From contig CM040449.1 of NCBI GenBank assembly GCA_022749755.1, positions 5,289,157-5,353,156 of the forward strand: a stretch of 64,000 nucleotides of DNA. Direction: 5' to 3'. This document shows, piece by piece, positions 1-12,564 of the stretch (position 1 is the first letter of the stretch; each line of letters begins with the position of its first letter). Under the pieces are notes generated by a model, which was not told where the DNA came from, ran no database searches, and saw only the letters and a program-made list of their open reading frames with translations. The DNA comes from Azadirachta indica. Its lineage: Eukaryota > Streptophyta > Magnoliopsida > Sapindales > Meliaceae. The translations under genes were made by a program, and so were the position numbers.

Positions 1-14
1 AAGTGAGAACTGAC

Positions 15-826
15 CTGCACTTGGAGCTGAAGTTGCTTCAAGTATTCAATGGCTTCATCCAGCATTGAAGCCTTATCCGTCTATTGTAGCCAAACAAAAC
101 CAAGAATGCATTCACCTTAAACATCAAATTTCATTTGACAAAATATAAAAGAAAGGGCTTTAAGAAGGAAAGAAAAACACAGAAACCACCTTGTTAGAAT
201 TTGGGATTAGGTTCTGTAAAGCTTTCAGTTTCTCATTAATTCTACTCCTTCTCCTCTGCCATCAATAAAACATACATATCAACAAAAGTACACGAATAAA
301 TAAATGGAACTTCCATAATAAAGAATATAAAATTATAGAATACTAAAAATTGAAGGTGTTTTTTAAAAGCAAAACCTTTTCTGACAAATTATGAACCTCT
401 GCAGCTCTGCTTCTTTTAGACGACGTTTTTGGTCGACTCGTGTCGTTTGATGGCACCTCCGATATCTCGCGACAACCCTTCTACAATAAAATAGACAATA
501 ACAAACTTGAGAGGTTTTTCTTATTTTTTTTTTTTTTAACAAACAACATAAAAAAAGGACGATTAAAATAATAACAAAATTACCTCGCTTTCATTGGTGT
601 CAGAATCCACGGCACCGACCACAAAATTAGAGAAGTTGACGCCACCAGAAGACGAGTCAAGAACAGACGGGTCAGCAGATCGGCCGAACCGTTGACGATC
701 CTCAGGCTGAGCAAATAAACAAGAAGACGATGATGAAGAAGAATTGTGGATAAATTGGTTAAGAAATGAAGTGATTTCTTCTGGTTCCTGGCCCGTTGGC
801 GGTGTTGTTCCGTACAGATCGGCCAT
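15..826 (-). CDS. bHLH transcription factor, ALCATRAZ/SPATULA type (5' part, cut by window edge)
   Basis: Four exons read on the minus strand: 826-584 (81 aa), 480-376 (35 aa), 255-190 (22 aa) and 80-15 (22 aa). All are in phase 0 with GT-AG borders, and the gene continues beyond position 1. The N-terminus has the EEITSFLNQF motif and a serine run, as in ALC/SPT proteins. Exons 2-4 encode the bHLH: basic region VHNLSEKRRRSRINEK, with the His-Glu-Arg triad typical of E-box/G-box binders, then LIPNSNKTDKASMLDEAIEY and LKQLQLQVQ. The wording NSNKTDKAS and the RRRSRIN basic region fit the ALC/SPT branch better than PIFs, which usually have RRRDRIN and NCNKVDKAS. No phytochrome-binding APB motif is visible in the N-terminus. 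Family members are nuclear dimeric factors in carpel and fruit development. The choice between ALC and SPT is inference, since the C-terminus is outside the window. Confidence 0.88.
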
Positions 827-2543
827 GAATTTGCAGATAAATCAGAAAAGAATTAAAATTAAGAAGAAAAAAGGCAGAGAGGAAAGAAGAATAGAAGAAG
901 AACAATCAGCAGATACAGAGAGGTTTTGTTTGCATCTTGATTTTGTACAAAACCGACGCAGTTTATGTTTCTCTCTCTTTCCTTGGTTTGGTTTTTGTTA
1001 TCGGGTTCTCTTCTCTTCTCTTCTCTTCTTTCTCGCGATCTCTTTTTCTGTGCTCTTTTGTTGCCTTTTGTTCTTTCTAAGTGGGTTTACCGACTCTAAT
1101 CAAATTTGATTAATCTCCCGCCCTAATTACGTCATTTTTCTTCGTTTTCAGTTTGGTACCTAATACTTTTTTATTTTTATATGAAGTCCTTTATTTTTTA
1201 TTAATTTTCAAATTTCACATCCCATATCATATATTTTCAATGAAGTCCCATCTTTTTCTTTTTTGTCATTTTTTCCACTCAAGACTAAAATATTTGGTTC
1301 TTTACTTCTTTTCACCCATCAACTAGTTACTCGACTTCCTAATTTCTAAAAGTTTTTAACAATCAAATCCTTTACAATAAAATGAAAAATTGACCTGATT
1401 TACATTTACCACAATGCTTATTGTTCTTCGTACTTCAAACTTGCTCAAAAAGTATCATATATTCAGAAATACTAAGGGGAAAGGCATAAATTATGAAGTT
1501 GAAGATGCCTGTAGGTGAATGGGGAAGTCAAAGAGACAGATTTCAGAGTTGACAGTCTTATCCCACCAAATGTCACCTTTGTTCTGAAAGTAGCATTAAT
1601 TAAGGCACCAAAAAATGCGATTCCCGATGTCACTTTCTGTGGCGTGTTGGCAACTTACTCATGTAACTGCCTTAATGCTTATGCTTAACCAACACTGTGA
1701 ACTCTCTTGTCTTCCTCCAATCCAATCTCCATCGTCCCTATTTCTTGGCAGGCAGTTGCAGTGGGCTCGACAGTTACGAAGGCCCAATGGGTCAACGATA
1801 AACGGCGAAACAAAAGCTAGCTGACTGATAACTTTGACAAATGACTGAAACCCTGCGCGTAAGCTGCTGCAAATGTTCGCGAGTAGATTTTATGGCGATT
1901 TAAACCTTCATAGATGTTGAACGGATTAATGTTATAACACAGGTAAAACCATCCCTCCAAACACATTTGAGACGTTTCCTCACTTCGGAAGCCATCTTTT
2001 ACAGCAAATTTTCAGACGGCTTCTATTAGAGCGTTTTAATTGCAGAAACTGAACCCACGGAGCTGGAAAAGTTAACAGAAGATTGCGCTCAACTAGCACG
2101 GCCAAAGCAATTTTGTAGTCAATGCATGCTTCAGGATTGCGAAAATCTGATAAGTCATCAAGACTCCGAAATTTAATTGCAGTTCACTTAATACTCCGCA
2201 GTGCCCATAGGCTTAATATTTCATAGGCCCGGTAAATTGACTAATTGTCCATTGTAAACGGACGGTTCAAGACTACTTTTTGTTCTCCCGTCACTTCCAA
2301 ACATTTTTGGCATCTACTCAGCATATTAACCACGTAAATAAAATATACCCAAGAAAAGGAAAACTGGCTCGGAGCGAGGGCAGAACTGGACTAGCCTCAA
2401 AATGGATGAATATTGAATAGTATTGGCAGGCTGCACACTGCATTACCTGCCCAATTGGATTCAAACGAATACAAAAATGAACAAATTCAGGGCCAACACT
2501 TTCATCCGATCTGAGAAACCAACAGCCTGAAGCTAATGGTCCT
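827..2543. other. Intergenic: bHLH promoter/leader and 3' flank of the RING gene
   Basis: No gene is supported here. Positions 827-1100 are pyrimidine-rich on the plus strand from about 960 and are the likely 5' leader and promoter of the bHLH gene. Positions 1130-1400 are AT-rich. Positions 1400-2540 hold only short ORFs without recognisable domains and include the 3' flank (probably the 3'UTR) of the RING-H2 gene that ends at 2544. Confidence 0.6.
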
Positions 2544-5500
2544 CTATGATGTAGACAGGGCGGTTGTTTTACAAATGGGACACAAATTTTTGTGCATTAG
2601 CCATTGTTTAATACAATTGGTGTGAAAATCATGGCCGCAATCCAGTGTTCCGATGTCCTCTCCGTTGTTATATTCCTCCTGTGCGTTGTAAACAAAAATT
2701 AAGCAAACGAATACACAGATAGGAAACTATCCAGAGGATACAAATTACTTCCTAAAAAAAAAAGAAGTTGGAATCAAGCAAAAGATGAATCATTACCTGA
2801 CAGACACAACATGGTTCGGTTTCCTGCTGCAATCCCACTGGGATAGAATATTTCTTCTGTTTCAAATGGTTAATTATAGTTTCTTCGCTCAATCCCGTGC
2901 TCACATTTCCAATGCGCTCCTCAAGAGCTAATAATTCCTATAATCCCAAAAAAACATTGTGTTGGATCAGCTATCTTCAGTATAAGCTCGAAAACTAGAT
3001 GTTAACAAATCCTTGCATATATATCTTTACCTCATATGACATGTTATCAACATCAAGCCGCATATCTCTATGCCGGTCATGAATATCACCACCCCAAAAA
3101 AAAGACTGACTGATCAAGAATCATAACATCCTGACATGAGCACAAGCACAAGCACAGAGTCAAATGTCAAACCACCTAGTTTATAAGAAAATAAAAAGAT
3201 ATGTATACATTTTAACACAGTTCAACATCCTCACATCAAATTAAGCAAGTTGGCTGTCGACACTACACATTAAAGAATTCAAAATGTAACTAACTACCAG
3301 GAAACAAGAACTTTATTCCTTGAAATTCAATTATATAGAATTTCACATCCTAACTTCCCTCCTAGTACCCACTCCTACCACCTCTTTAATTGTTAAACAC
3401 AAATTTTTGCAATCTGATCTAAAACCAAATATTATAAGATGTTGATAACCTACGGCAAAATAAAGGTTATGTACTGACCTACTGAACCAGTTTAATGACA
3501 ACCACATTGTAGTCCATTCGGCTTTAGATGGAAACCAAATAACCAGCAGCCTTCATTACAGAGTCATGAATCAAATCATTCATTAGGTCACTTTTAGCAC
3601 TCTTATATGTCTTAAGAGGTTAATGATTAAAAACCACGTACTATTCTAAACACAGTTTCCCAGTTATCAGGCAATACTCAGAAACAAAACTGCATGTGCA
3701 CTTCCATGTTTTGGCATTGAATTCTGCTGCTGAGCTCTAGTAATATATATACAGTAAGCGTAAAATCTAACCTCAAACCGCAAACTCTCTCCCCTACGCA
3801 TGAGATCCAGCACGTTGCGAATCTGCAAAAAACCAAAAAACATGATGAGCAACAGTTTACTGTTTTTCAGCCTACACAATTGGATATTGTTGAAAAATGA
3901 GTCCAAGGATAGAAAACAGAACTTTGCAAATATAACTAGTTTATGTAAAACCCATAGAAGAAACCAAAAGGCAACATGTACTGCATGATTTTTCCCAAAA
4001 AAGAAAATATATATGGTCACTAACTCAGAGAGGCAGATAGACTTGTGTGCAAAACACACACACACACACAGAGACGGTCATATCCATGAACAAGTTTGCC
4101 ACAATGATTAAGATGTAGGATAGACCAAACAACAGACAGAAAAGAAAACAAACAGTGTACAAGTAGTTTGCTCGAAATGTTTACGCCAAATTGTCACAAT
4201 TGATAAACAGGCAACTAAGCAAGAAAATGCAAAGAGTCCAAAATTGAAGGCATAATAGACTTCAACAGCTAGCAAGAATCTTCTCATATACACAAATTTT
4301 TTATTTTTTGGGATTGCTTGATGCCATAGATGCAATGGCACATAAATAATTAGGTGGGATGAAGATCACTACGCTGGGAAAGCTATAAAGTTTCCAAGTC
4401 ATAACAGAATAACTAAGTTATCATCATAACTTTCAAATTTTAAACTAAAAAATTTAATCATAATGATGACAACCACTATAGAATCAGATCAGATGATATG
4501 TTCATATTAAAAACAAAGAAGAAAACATAATGCTATCAAAACAAATTATTATCATAAAACGGAATTTTAGGGGAAAAGCATTACAGCTAGACAACACAGA
4601 ATTCAGGAACAGACCTCAGATACAACAAGCCTGCTTCTTCCTTCACCAGCAGCAGCCAGAGCTCGCAAAGGATGCGGAAATCCAAGTACACCGTCCCCCT
4701 GTCTCTCTAACCATGATGCTGACCTTGGGTAGGACTGATGATGCCTCTGGTTACCAGCTCCAGATGCAAGCATCATCTCTTCTGGGGTAGGAGGACCTGA
4801 ACGCAGTGGAATTTGATTACTGCTCTGGCCCCCAGACTCAGAACCAAGGGAAGAAATCAATGAACGCCGAACCAACTCTGTAAATCTTCGTGGACAATGA
4901 TTAGGAGGATTTGGATGAGAAACCCATGTACGAGCAGGAGATGGATGGACACCTGAACTTGAACTCGCACGAGATGAAGCAGTACTGTTTCCTGGTATAG
5001 TTATGTTTCCACTAGCTGAACTTCTATTTGCTGGAGTCCGAACCAAAGTTCTCAAATCAGGTGCAGGTACAAACATGGGTTGTTCCAATATGTTTCTGCC
5101 CATGATTCTGGGTCTGACTTCCTCACGTGGCAAGGCATCTGTATCTCTAGAGACATTAGAACTCAAAGAACTTCCTGTTCTTGAGCTAGAACCTCTATCC
5201 CATCGAAATGTTTGCAAATTTCGAGGCAAGATGGGAACATGCAAGAGAACAGGCTGGCTTTGAGGAGTTGTAGTATCTGCCACTGTAGCTGTCCTTGAGT
5301 CCAAAGATTGGTCACTTGGTAGATGCCTTGATGACTGGTGAGCAGATGAAACACCAGCATGCCTAACAGCAGTACCTGTTGGAAAGAGAGCAGGTGGCAT
5401 AGACTCCTGCCGGTTTGAAGGACTTATACGAACACGGAAGTTTCTCTGGGAGCTTTCCCCATTCCCTGTCACGTATGAATCAGGCACACGGTCAGGAGCT

Positions 5501-6315
5501 GGTCCTCTTGCCCCTAGTCCAAGTCCTGAGTTCACCTGCTCTGATGGAGCAGATATGCTTAAACCACCGCCTCCATCATATTGAGCAGAAACAGCAGGCC
5601 ATGCACTACTTTCGGCATTCCGAAAGTAACTAGAACTTCCACTGACAGAGGACTGTTCAACATTTCCTTCAAGAGCCTTTCTTTTGCAAGAGGCACGGCG
5701 ACCCTCAAATGAACAACCAGGTCTTCCATCATTCTCTTCGGCCACATATCCACCACTTCCTGAAGGAAGTACAAACGGTTCAGAACCACCAAGAGGTGGA
5801 ATGTGCTCATTTTCTGATTCACCTGACTTGTATGAATTAGGGCATCCCATCACTTGACAATTGTCACCATCATGACTAACAATACCTGCATTTAAGTTCA
5901 GATTCTGCGACATCACATTAGAATTGGAACTTGGCACAAATAGGGGATTCACATTAACATTAGTGGGTTCACATTGTTGTCCTTCTAATCTTGGACCAGC
6001 TCCTGCACAAGGACTCAATGAAGACCAACCAAGTTGTGTTTTCCGCTCATCACGACTAACCTCATTTTGGGGGGCACGGGAGCTCTGCTCACCTAAGCTC
6101 CAACTATTTGACGTTTGCCGTTCATGACTTATAGAATTCATATATACCCTGGTTGATCCAGCCGGTGATAGCATGTACTCAGGCAGTCGATTTTCTGGAG
6201 GATTCCGCATATTATTCCAACAAGCTTGCTGATCTACAGCAGAATTTGAGGTAGATCCATGGTCAAAGCTTAAAGTTTCTGGCAAGGAACCAATAGTACC
6301 CCTTTGCCCTTGCAT
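2544..6315 (-). CDS. RING-H2 E3 ubiquitin ligase, MBR1/MBR2-like, with apparent 1-nt frameshift in exon 3
   Basis: Coding exons are 6315-4615 (567 aa), 3822-3772 (17 aa), 3130-3031, 2937-2797 (47 aa) and 2678-2544 (44 aa plus stop). The start MQGQRGTIGSLPETL matches the MBR family start. The first exon is a long Ser/Pro/Asn-rich region of likely disorder. The C-terminus has the conserved block ELLALEERIGNVSTGLSEE and then a RING-H2 finger: CCVCQEEY, C-G-H-D-F-H-T-N-C, CPIC. All eight zinc ligands are present. In Arabidopsis, MBR1/2 ubiquitinate MED25 and promote flowering; the role here is inferred. Exon 3 is 100 nt, whereas the protein needs 99 nt (DVMILDQSVFF, then GGDIHDRHRDMRLDVDNMSY). 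A run of eight A at 3096-3103 (+ strand) puts the two halves in different frames. Corrected, the protein is about 708 aa, normal for the family. Exon borders are clear; whether the gene is functional is open. Confidence 0.85.
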
Positions 6316-8400
6316 TAGGGCAAAAAATATGTTTCCTTATAAATTACCTGTAGATGTTCCAAAGAAATTTCAAACAAAAGCAGTTAATTGCATACAATTT
6401 CAGAAAAACCTGGCACAATAGAGCAATGGAAAAACATTAATTGTAGTGGTAAAAGAACTATGACATGATGCATCCATATAAATAGAATGCTGCAATAAAA
6501 GCCAACTTGACCTAATTTCACAAGCACATTCCACTCAAGTACATGATATGACCATGAACAACTTCAAACATCCACAGATTTGATAGATATACAACTAGAT
6601 AGCAAATGCAGGTCATCAAGTTACACTCAATTTTACTAGAAAAATTGTCACTTGTGATCTCTGCATATGGACTAATCAATTTATGATGTAATCATTGGGC
6701 GGAACCTAAGATCTATTCTCCACAAAAATATTCTGCTTTATTTGCCTGAAAGTCAATAAACACATTTTTAATTTATTTTTAATGTTAACCTCATAAAAAA
6801 GAAAATTATTTCCACTGTTAATACCATCTTACTAATACTTGGTGGTTCGAAAAGCATGATGTCCAAAACTTCTATTGCAATGACCTGCATTGGAAGATAA
6901 AATGCACTTTGGACAGAAAAAATGTATTTCTTATATTCCTACACAAAAATTTTGACCATACAACAGCTGTTTCTTTGCATAACGGAATCTTCTATGCTCC
7001 CATTTTCACAAATATACATGTTCCAATACAAATCAAACCTTAAAAGCTCATCACATTCGTCAGATATCAAGAACATAGCAATGTAACTACAACAGGAGCA
7101 AAGGAAAAACCACATTTTGATGATACTCAAAATAGATAATTCACAAAGTGTGTACTATCATTCACTTTGCTACATGTAGACCAGTGTATCAGCAAAGAAA
7201 CAAGTAGCTCAGAATATCAAGTCTCCTTAAACCTAAAAGTACCACAAATTATTCAGAACAAGTTAACAATATGCATAAGCAAGCAGTAGTTGTAAGCAAA
7301 GGGAAAACTCATAAATGAATCCATATTTTATCTTACAAGGATCCTACCATTCAAACAAACAAATGCACATGCATATCCTAACATCAAAGCTCTCACAGCA
7401 GTAATCTCTGCGCAGCTCCAGACAGCAAAATCAGACCAATGCAACCATTTTAGTATTCAAAATCACGTAATATAAAGCACCAGCTAGAGTAGATGTTAGA
7501 GTTATATATTGAAATTAATCCAAACAGGTACAACGTAAAAGCTTTCAAACAGAAACACATAAAAATAAAAAATTTATAATATATATACATAAAAAAGAGG
7601 ACTTTCGGTGGCGCTGAGTTGAAATCTCTCTTCAATACACTTTTCTCATAAGAAAATAACATGAGAGGAATAACAGAACAAACCCATCCATATGTGCATA
7701 GATAAAAACTAATGACTTATCAGACAATTCTGTTCAATAACTCAAAAACCAAAACCCAGTGAAAACTCATCCACAAATAACAGCTTATTCACACAAACAA
7801 GCAATACCAGAAAATAAAAAAGGAAAAAGGTTCAATTTTTCCCCAAAAGAGAACTACCAGCCTCCAGAAATTTTACTTAGCTTTACAGGTAAAACCAAAC
7901 AACCAAACAACTGAACTTTTTGAAAGAAAAAAAAAAAAAAAAAAAAAAGAAACCAGACATAACGGCGTTCACATCCGCCTTATCATCAACCGATCGAACA
8001 ACAAAAATCTTTCAAAAATCAAAAAACAAATCTGAGAGATTTTACCTAACGTTTATAAGCTGCAGAAACCGATCGATCTAAAGATATGAAGGAAATAAAT
8101 AAGGATTCGACCTCAAATACAAATAGAGAGGCCTCCGTTTTTTCTCTGGGGCAAGAGACAGAGAAAAAAATGAGAAAGAAAAACAACCCAAACAAACAAT
8201 GGAAAGATGGAAGGAAAAGAGAGAGAAAGAGAGGCCTTGGAATGAGATGAGAATGTAGAATAGAAAGAAAGATGCAAGGAAAGAGAGAATAAAAGCGGAC
8301 TGTAATACGCAATTTACCAAATAACCCCGTCACGTTATAATTATAGATAGATGGCCTAATATTATTATTTTTATTATTTGTGATTATGTTGTAAGTCATA
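6316..8400 (-). other. 5'UTR intron, first exon and promoter of the MBR-like gene
   Basis: A donor-like GTTAG|GTAAA lies at 8046/8045 on the minus strand. It would end a purine-rich (+ strand) non-coding first exon covering about 8046-8300. A CTACAG acceptor at 6349-6348 could precede the start codon at 6315. This gives a leader intron of about 1.7 kb. It contains no coding sequence I can support. The TSS is not determined. Confidence 0.45.
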
Positions 8401-8601
8401 ATAAGAGCAGTTTCTTTCTATTTGTAAAAAATAAAATAAATAATTAACTACAACAACAAACAACTTGACAGCAAACAAAGAAATTGCATCGTGTTGGGCC
8501 GCTTACCAAATAACTCTAGTCTTAGACATTTTTTTTCTTTTTTTTTTTTTCCCTCTTTTGATTTTTCTTTTTTTCAAAAAAATTAATAATAATTTACTTG
8601 C

Positions 8602-8648
<47 letters not shown>
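8602..8648. repeat. (AAT)n microsatellite
   Basis: About 15 uninterrupted AAT units lie between the divergent flank of the MBR-like gene and the next intergenic segment. Confidence 0.95.
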
Positions 8649-8653
<5 letters not shown>

Positions 8654-9706
8654 GACACTAAACAAAAACCAAAGACCCATATTTCAATGCGCGGCGTAGG
8701 CAGCCCTACTCTCCCTCTCTCTCTCGTTTTGTTTCTATCTTCTTCACGTCAAGCGCCTGCCCTTCTCTTTTACCATCACATGCATTTCTCTCTCTTTCTT
8801 TGAGGTCGCTTGTGACTTAGAGCTGTGTGCGTGACCAAAAACATTAAAATGAGAGTTGTTTTGGTTTATTAATTATATGTTCACACACACGTGGCATTAG
8901 TGTAATTAGTTGGACCCACGGTTAGATAGCTTAGATTTTCTTCCAACACCTAAAAATCTGATTGTTTTGTATTAAATTTGACTGTCTATTAATGGGAACT
9001 TGTTACATGTCACATGGTTCAACCATATAAATCTATATACATACATCTTCTGGGTTATAAGTGATGAACGAGGGCATTTGACCAAATGCCTATTTAAATA
9101 TATTGTAGGGGTCACTTAATATGGCTGTCGGTTTATTTTTAGGTAGCCAATTTGTATTAAATATAAAAAAAAAAAAAATGATAAGAATACTTGGTAGTGG
9201 CGATATCTGGACATACAATACAAGTCGCTAAGGGGATATTATTACTTTGCTTAAAAGATAGTGTGAATACAAAGACACAAAAGTCCCAATAGCATTTGTG
9301 CAGGTTCTGCCCCCCCCAACCCCCAACTTTCCTTTAAATTGCGTCTGCTACCGTTCATATCTCAATCGTGGCGTGGGCCTCTTCTTTTGTATTCTCCGTG
9401 TCCTTGGTCCTATTTGTGCACCTCTTTTTTTTGTTTTCTAATTTTTATCTCGCTCTCTCTCTTGCTTTTCAAATGTGGTTGCTTGCTTGCTTTCCTTTTA
9501 AATCTTTTGAATTTTTATTTCATGCCACGAAAACAAAGTCTAATATGTCCATATGGAATTGCTTGTATAACCCATTGCGTAACCCTTGTTTGAAAATTTT
9601 ATAATAAAGATAAGGAGTGACGATTCTTCAACCAAATGGGAATATTGGGAACTTGCTATGCGCCTATGCTTTTTTAAAAATGAAATTAAATTGTACACCC
9701 CTAATC

Positions 9707-9744
9707 AGCTAGTCAGCTAGCTAGCTAGCTAGCTAACTAGCTAG
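9707..9744. repeat. CTAG/AGCT palindromic tetranucleotide repeat
   Basis: About 38 bp of near-perfect CTAG units, with a TCAG and a TAAC interruption. The unit is self-complementary, so the block can fold into a hairpin on either strand. Confidence 0.9.
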
Positions 9745-12564
9745 ACAGGATAACAAAATGAAACGAACGGCTATGCTCACCTCATGCTCCCAATTGAGTT
9801 GTACGTAGGCAAAGGACAAGGACAAGGGCAAGGGCAAGGGCAAGACGCAAATAACAAAAGGATTAAAACGCGGGCATTAATTGACTTTCTAACAAAGAAG
9901 AGCATATGCTTGATGCCGCTCAAAAAAAATAAAATTTAAGGCACGCGTCACAACACAAGGCAACTGGTTGCTGTTGTTAGCAATTATGTGATTTAACCTA
10001 TGGCAATATTTCTCTGAAAAGGTTGGTGGAGTGATTGAATCAATTAAATTCAAGGGCACAAAGCTTATGACCCTAAATTGGTTCTGCCAAAAATACCAAG
10101 GACGGACTGAAATGACCTACCTACAACACCATGTGTTAGTCTATGACGAGTGGTGGATGACGTTGAATATGTGACAGTGACAATGATTATTCGCATGGCA
10201 ACTGTTTTTATAAGACAATTTAAATCTTAAATTAGATTGAACAGGACTAGGAAAAGCTTGAGTCAAAAATTATAAGAATCACCGACGGAACGAAGGAAGA
10301 AAGATTGCCTCATAGCTACTGCAACCAGCCGGCATCACAACTCTGTTACATTCAATTTCTGTCTTGAACTTCGAAAAAAAGAAAAAGAAGGGGTCTCAAG
10401 ACAAGATGATAAATACAGTTCACACTTGCACACCCGCACAATATGGCCATTAGTTACATCCAAAAATGCACATGGTGTGACAACAACAACATTGTCATAC
10501 AAGTTCCAGAATCTTTAATCAATTTATTTATATGGTTCTGTTGCAATAAAATACACAAATAAAAATAAATTGCTAAATTTGTCTCGGCCTGCGGCTTTGA
10601 ATACTAAACATATCACACGCAGCCAAATTATGCAAATTCTTGCTCCCATATTTTCCTACAAAGAATACAGATGATCCGGACCAATTATAAGAATGTTGTA
10701 TAAAATGAATCAATTCCATACAAGAGTGCTGCCTGCGGTCAGATAAAGCTTAACATGAAAGATAACCTTGATAAAAGCATACCGACTCTCATTTACGATG
10801 GGCAAAATGTGGAAACTGGAAACTTCCCATACTAACCTGTAAAAATCAGCAATAAAGGGGAGAAAGATTGAAGAACACAAGCATCAAATACTGAGGTCCA
10901 CTTGTTAACGTGACAGAAGACATTAACTGTTGAGATTGATTACAAAATAAAGCTTTGTCATTGTGACCAGATTTCATAAAAGATCATAGCAATGTACCCA
11001 GCTAGATCTTAACAGTTAAACAGCAATGCTGTTGACAGATACTTGCACCACAATAGTTTCCTATTCCTAAATTGCAATAAATGCAAAAACCAAACCAACT
11101 ACTGGCTTTTTATAACTTATTTTGTATATTACTAACCATATAATCAAGAGATCAAGGACTTGAGTTTAAATACAGCCTTGCAAGTACTCTAGTACTGTAC
11201 TGCACACCATGTAGCAATATGTATGTATCTACAGAAACTGTATTAATATTCCAAATATTCCCAAAGCTGACAGACATGTAACAGAAAGAAAAAATTCAAA
11301 GAAACGTTGGTCAACAACAGGGTTAATACCAGACGAGGAAAGGAAATATCATAAACAGATGGCAGACTAGCAGTTCTCGGTTGTTTTTCCCATCTGCAGC
11401 ATCCTCAATCAAGGAACAAGGATTGTCCAACGTTAAACCCAAAATGGTTGATCCTAAAGATAGAAGAAGGAAGGGTATAAGTCCACCAAATGGACAATCC
11501 CTGTCTGATCATAAGGTTCTCAGACTTTTTCTTTTCCCTATACTTTCTTGGCAATGAAAACTCCATAAATTAATAGAGATGCTGTGAGAAATTACTGTAT
11601 ATCCAACTCATAAACTAACTGAAAAAAACTACAAAATTTAGAAATACATAAGCGCAAGATTAATAAAATAACACCTGCTGTTAGACTTGACAGTCTAATA
11701 ATAAAGCAAACCGAACAATATAAAACATGAGTCAAGGATAGTGGCACAATCACAACAAATCAATATCATCAAGTTAAAGTACTTATAAATACAATTCTTC
11801 ATTGTCTTATCTAACACCAAAAGGTCCACAACCACTTTCGTTAGAAGCTCCGGTGTGACCGACAAAGTAAAAACTATTAGAAACCATCATACAGTAATGA
11901 ATTGAGAATCACAAATATGATACACAAATAAGTTGGCTTCGAAAGAGATCTATATTTTGTAATAACTTTATGTGCTCTGCACAAAGAAAGTTCATAATAA
12001 ACAGTACAGATTTAAGAAAGAGAGGCCTTAATAAAGGAAGCACTAAGGTAACAAGGGAACAGTTAACATTCCCAGAACTGAAACCTCCACCATCAGCATA
12101 AGTAAAAGCAAGATGAACAAGCCAGGTGAAGCAGCTGATACTCGACATTGGTTTGGATATACCATTAACCAATCAATTAATGTCTTTGTCTTTTTTGACT
12201 GGGGCAATATGCCTGCTCTCAGGCAACAGAGCAATCTGCAGGCCATACCAAAACAAAATTCCAAATTTTTGTTAATTCATATTCATAAAATAATTTTAAT
12301 AACAGTAATAATAAATTGCAACAAAAGTAATGACCTTAAAAGGCAAAACAGTCCTGCTACAACACTTCTCCCAACTTCACAACTGAAAAAACATTTCTTT
12401 GTCAGAAGGTTTTCCAATACACGAACCCCTTATATCTACTGGGTAACTAACACCTCCTTTCTTTTGCTGGGTGATAATTCCTATCCCAAATCAATTGTGT
12501 CAAGAATAACTTAATTCAAGTATCCTGATTAATATCCACATATACTTCAATATGATCCTGGACA

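Larger units (their letters stand above)
8401..12564. other. Intergenic, no gene seen
   Basis: This is AT-rich DNA with no ORF that looks like protein. It contains an (AAT)n run at 8602-8648, a CTAG/AGCT palindromic repeat at 9707-9744, a G-A-C-A-A-G-type repeat at about 9814-9845, and a short C run near 9310. The part beyond about 10300 may include 3'UTR of the NAC gene that ends at 12565, but no splice structure could be fixed. Confidence 0.5.

Noticed and set aside
5003..5822. Several ORFs of 65-87 codons on both strands
   Set aside because: All lie within the long first exon of the MBR-like gene in other frames.
8465..8803. 112-codon plus-strand ORF rich in Ile
   Set aside because: Its Ile run is the translation of the (AAT)n microsatellite and the rest is low complexity.
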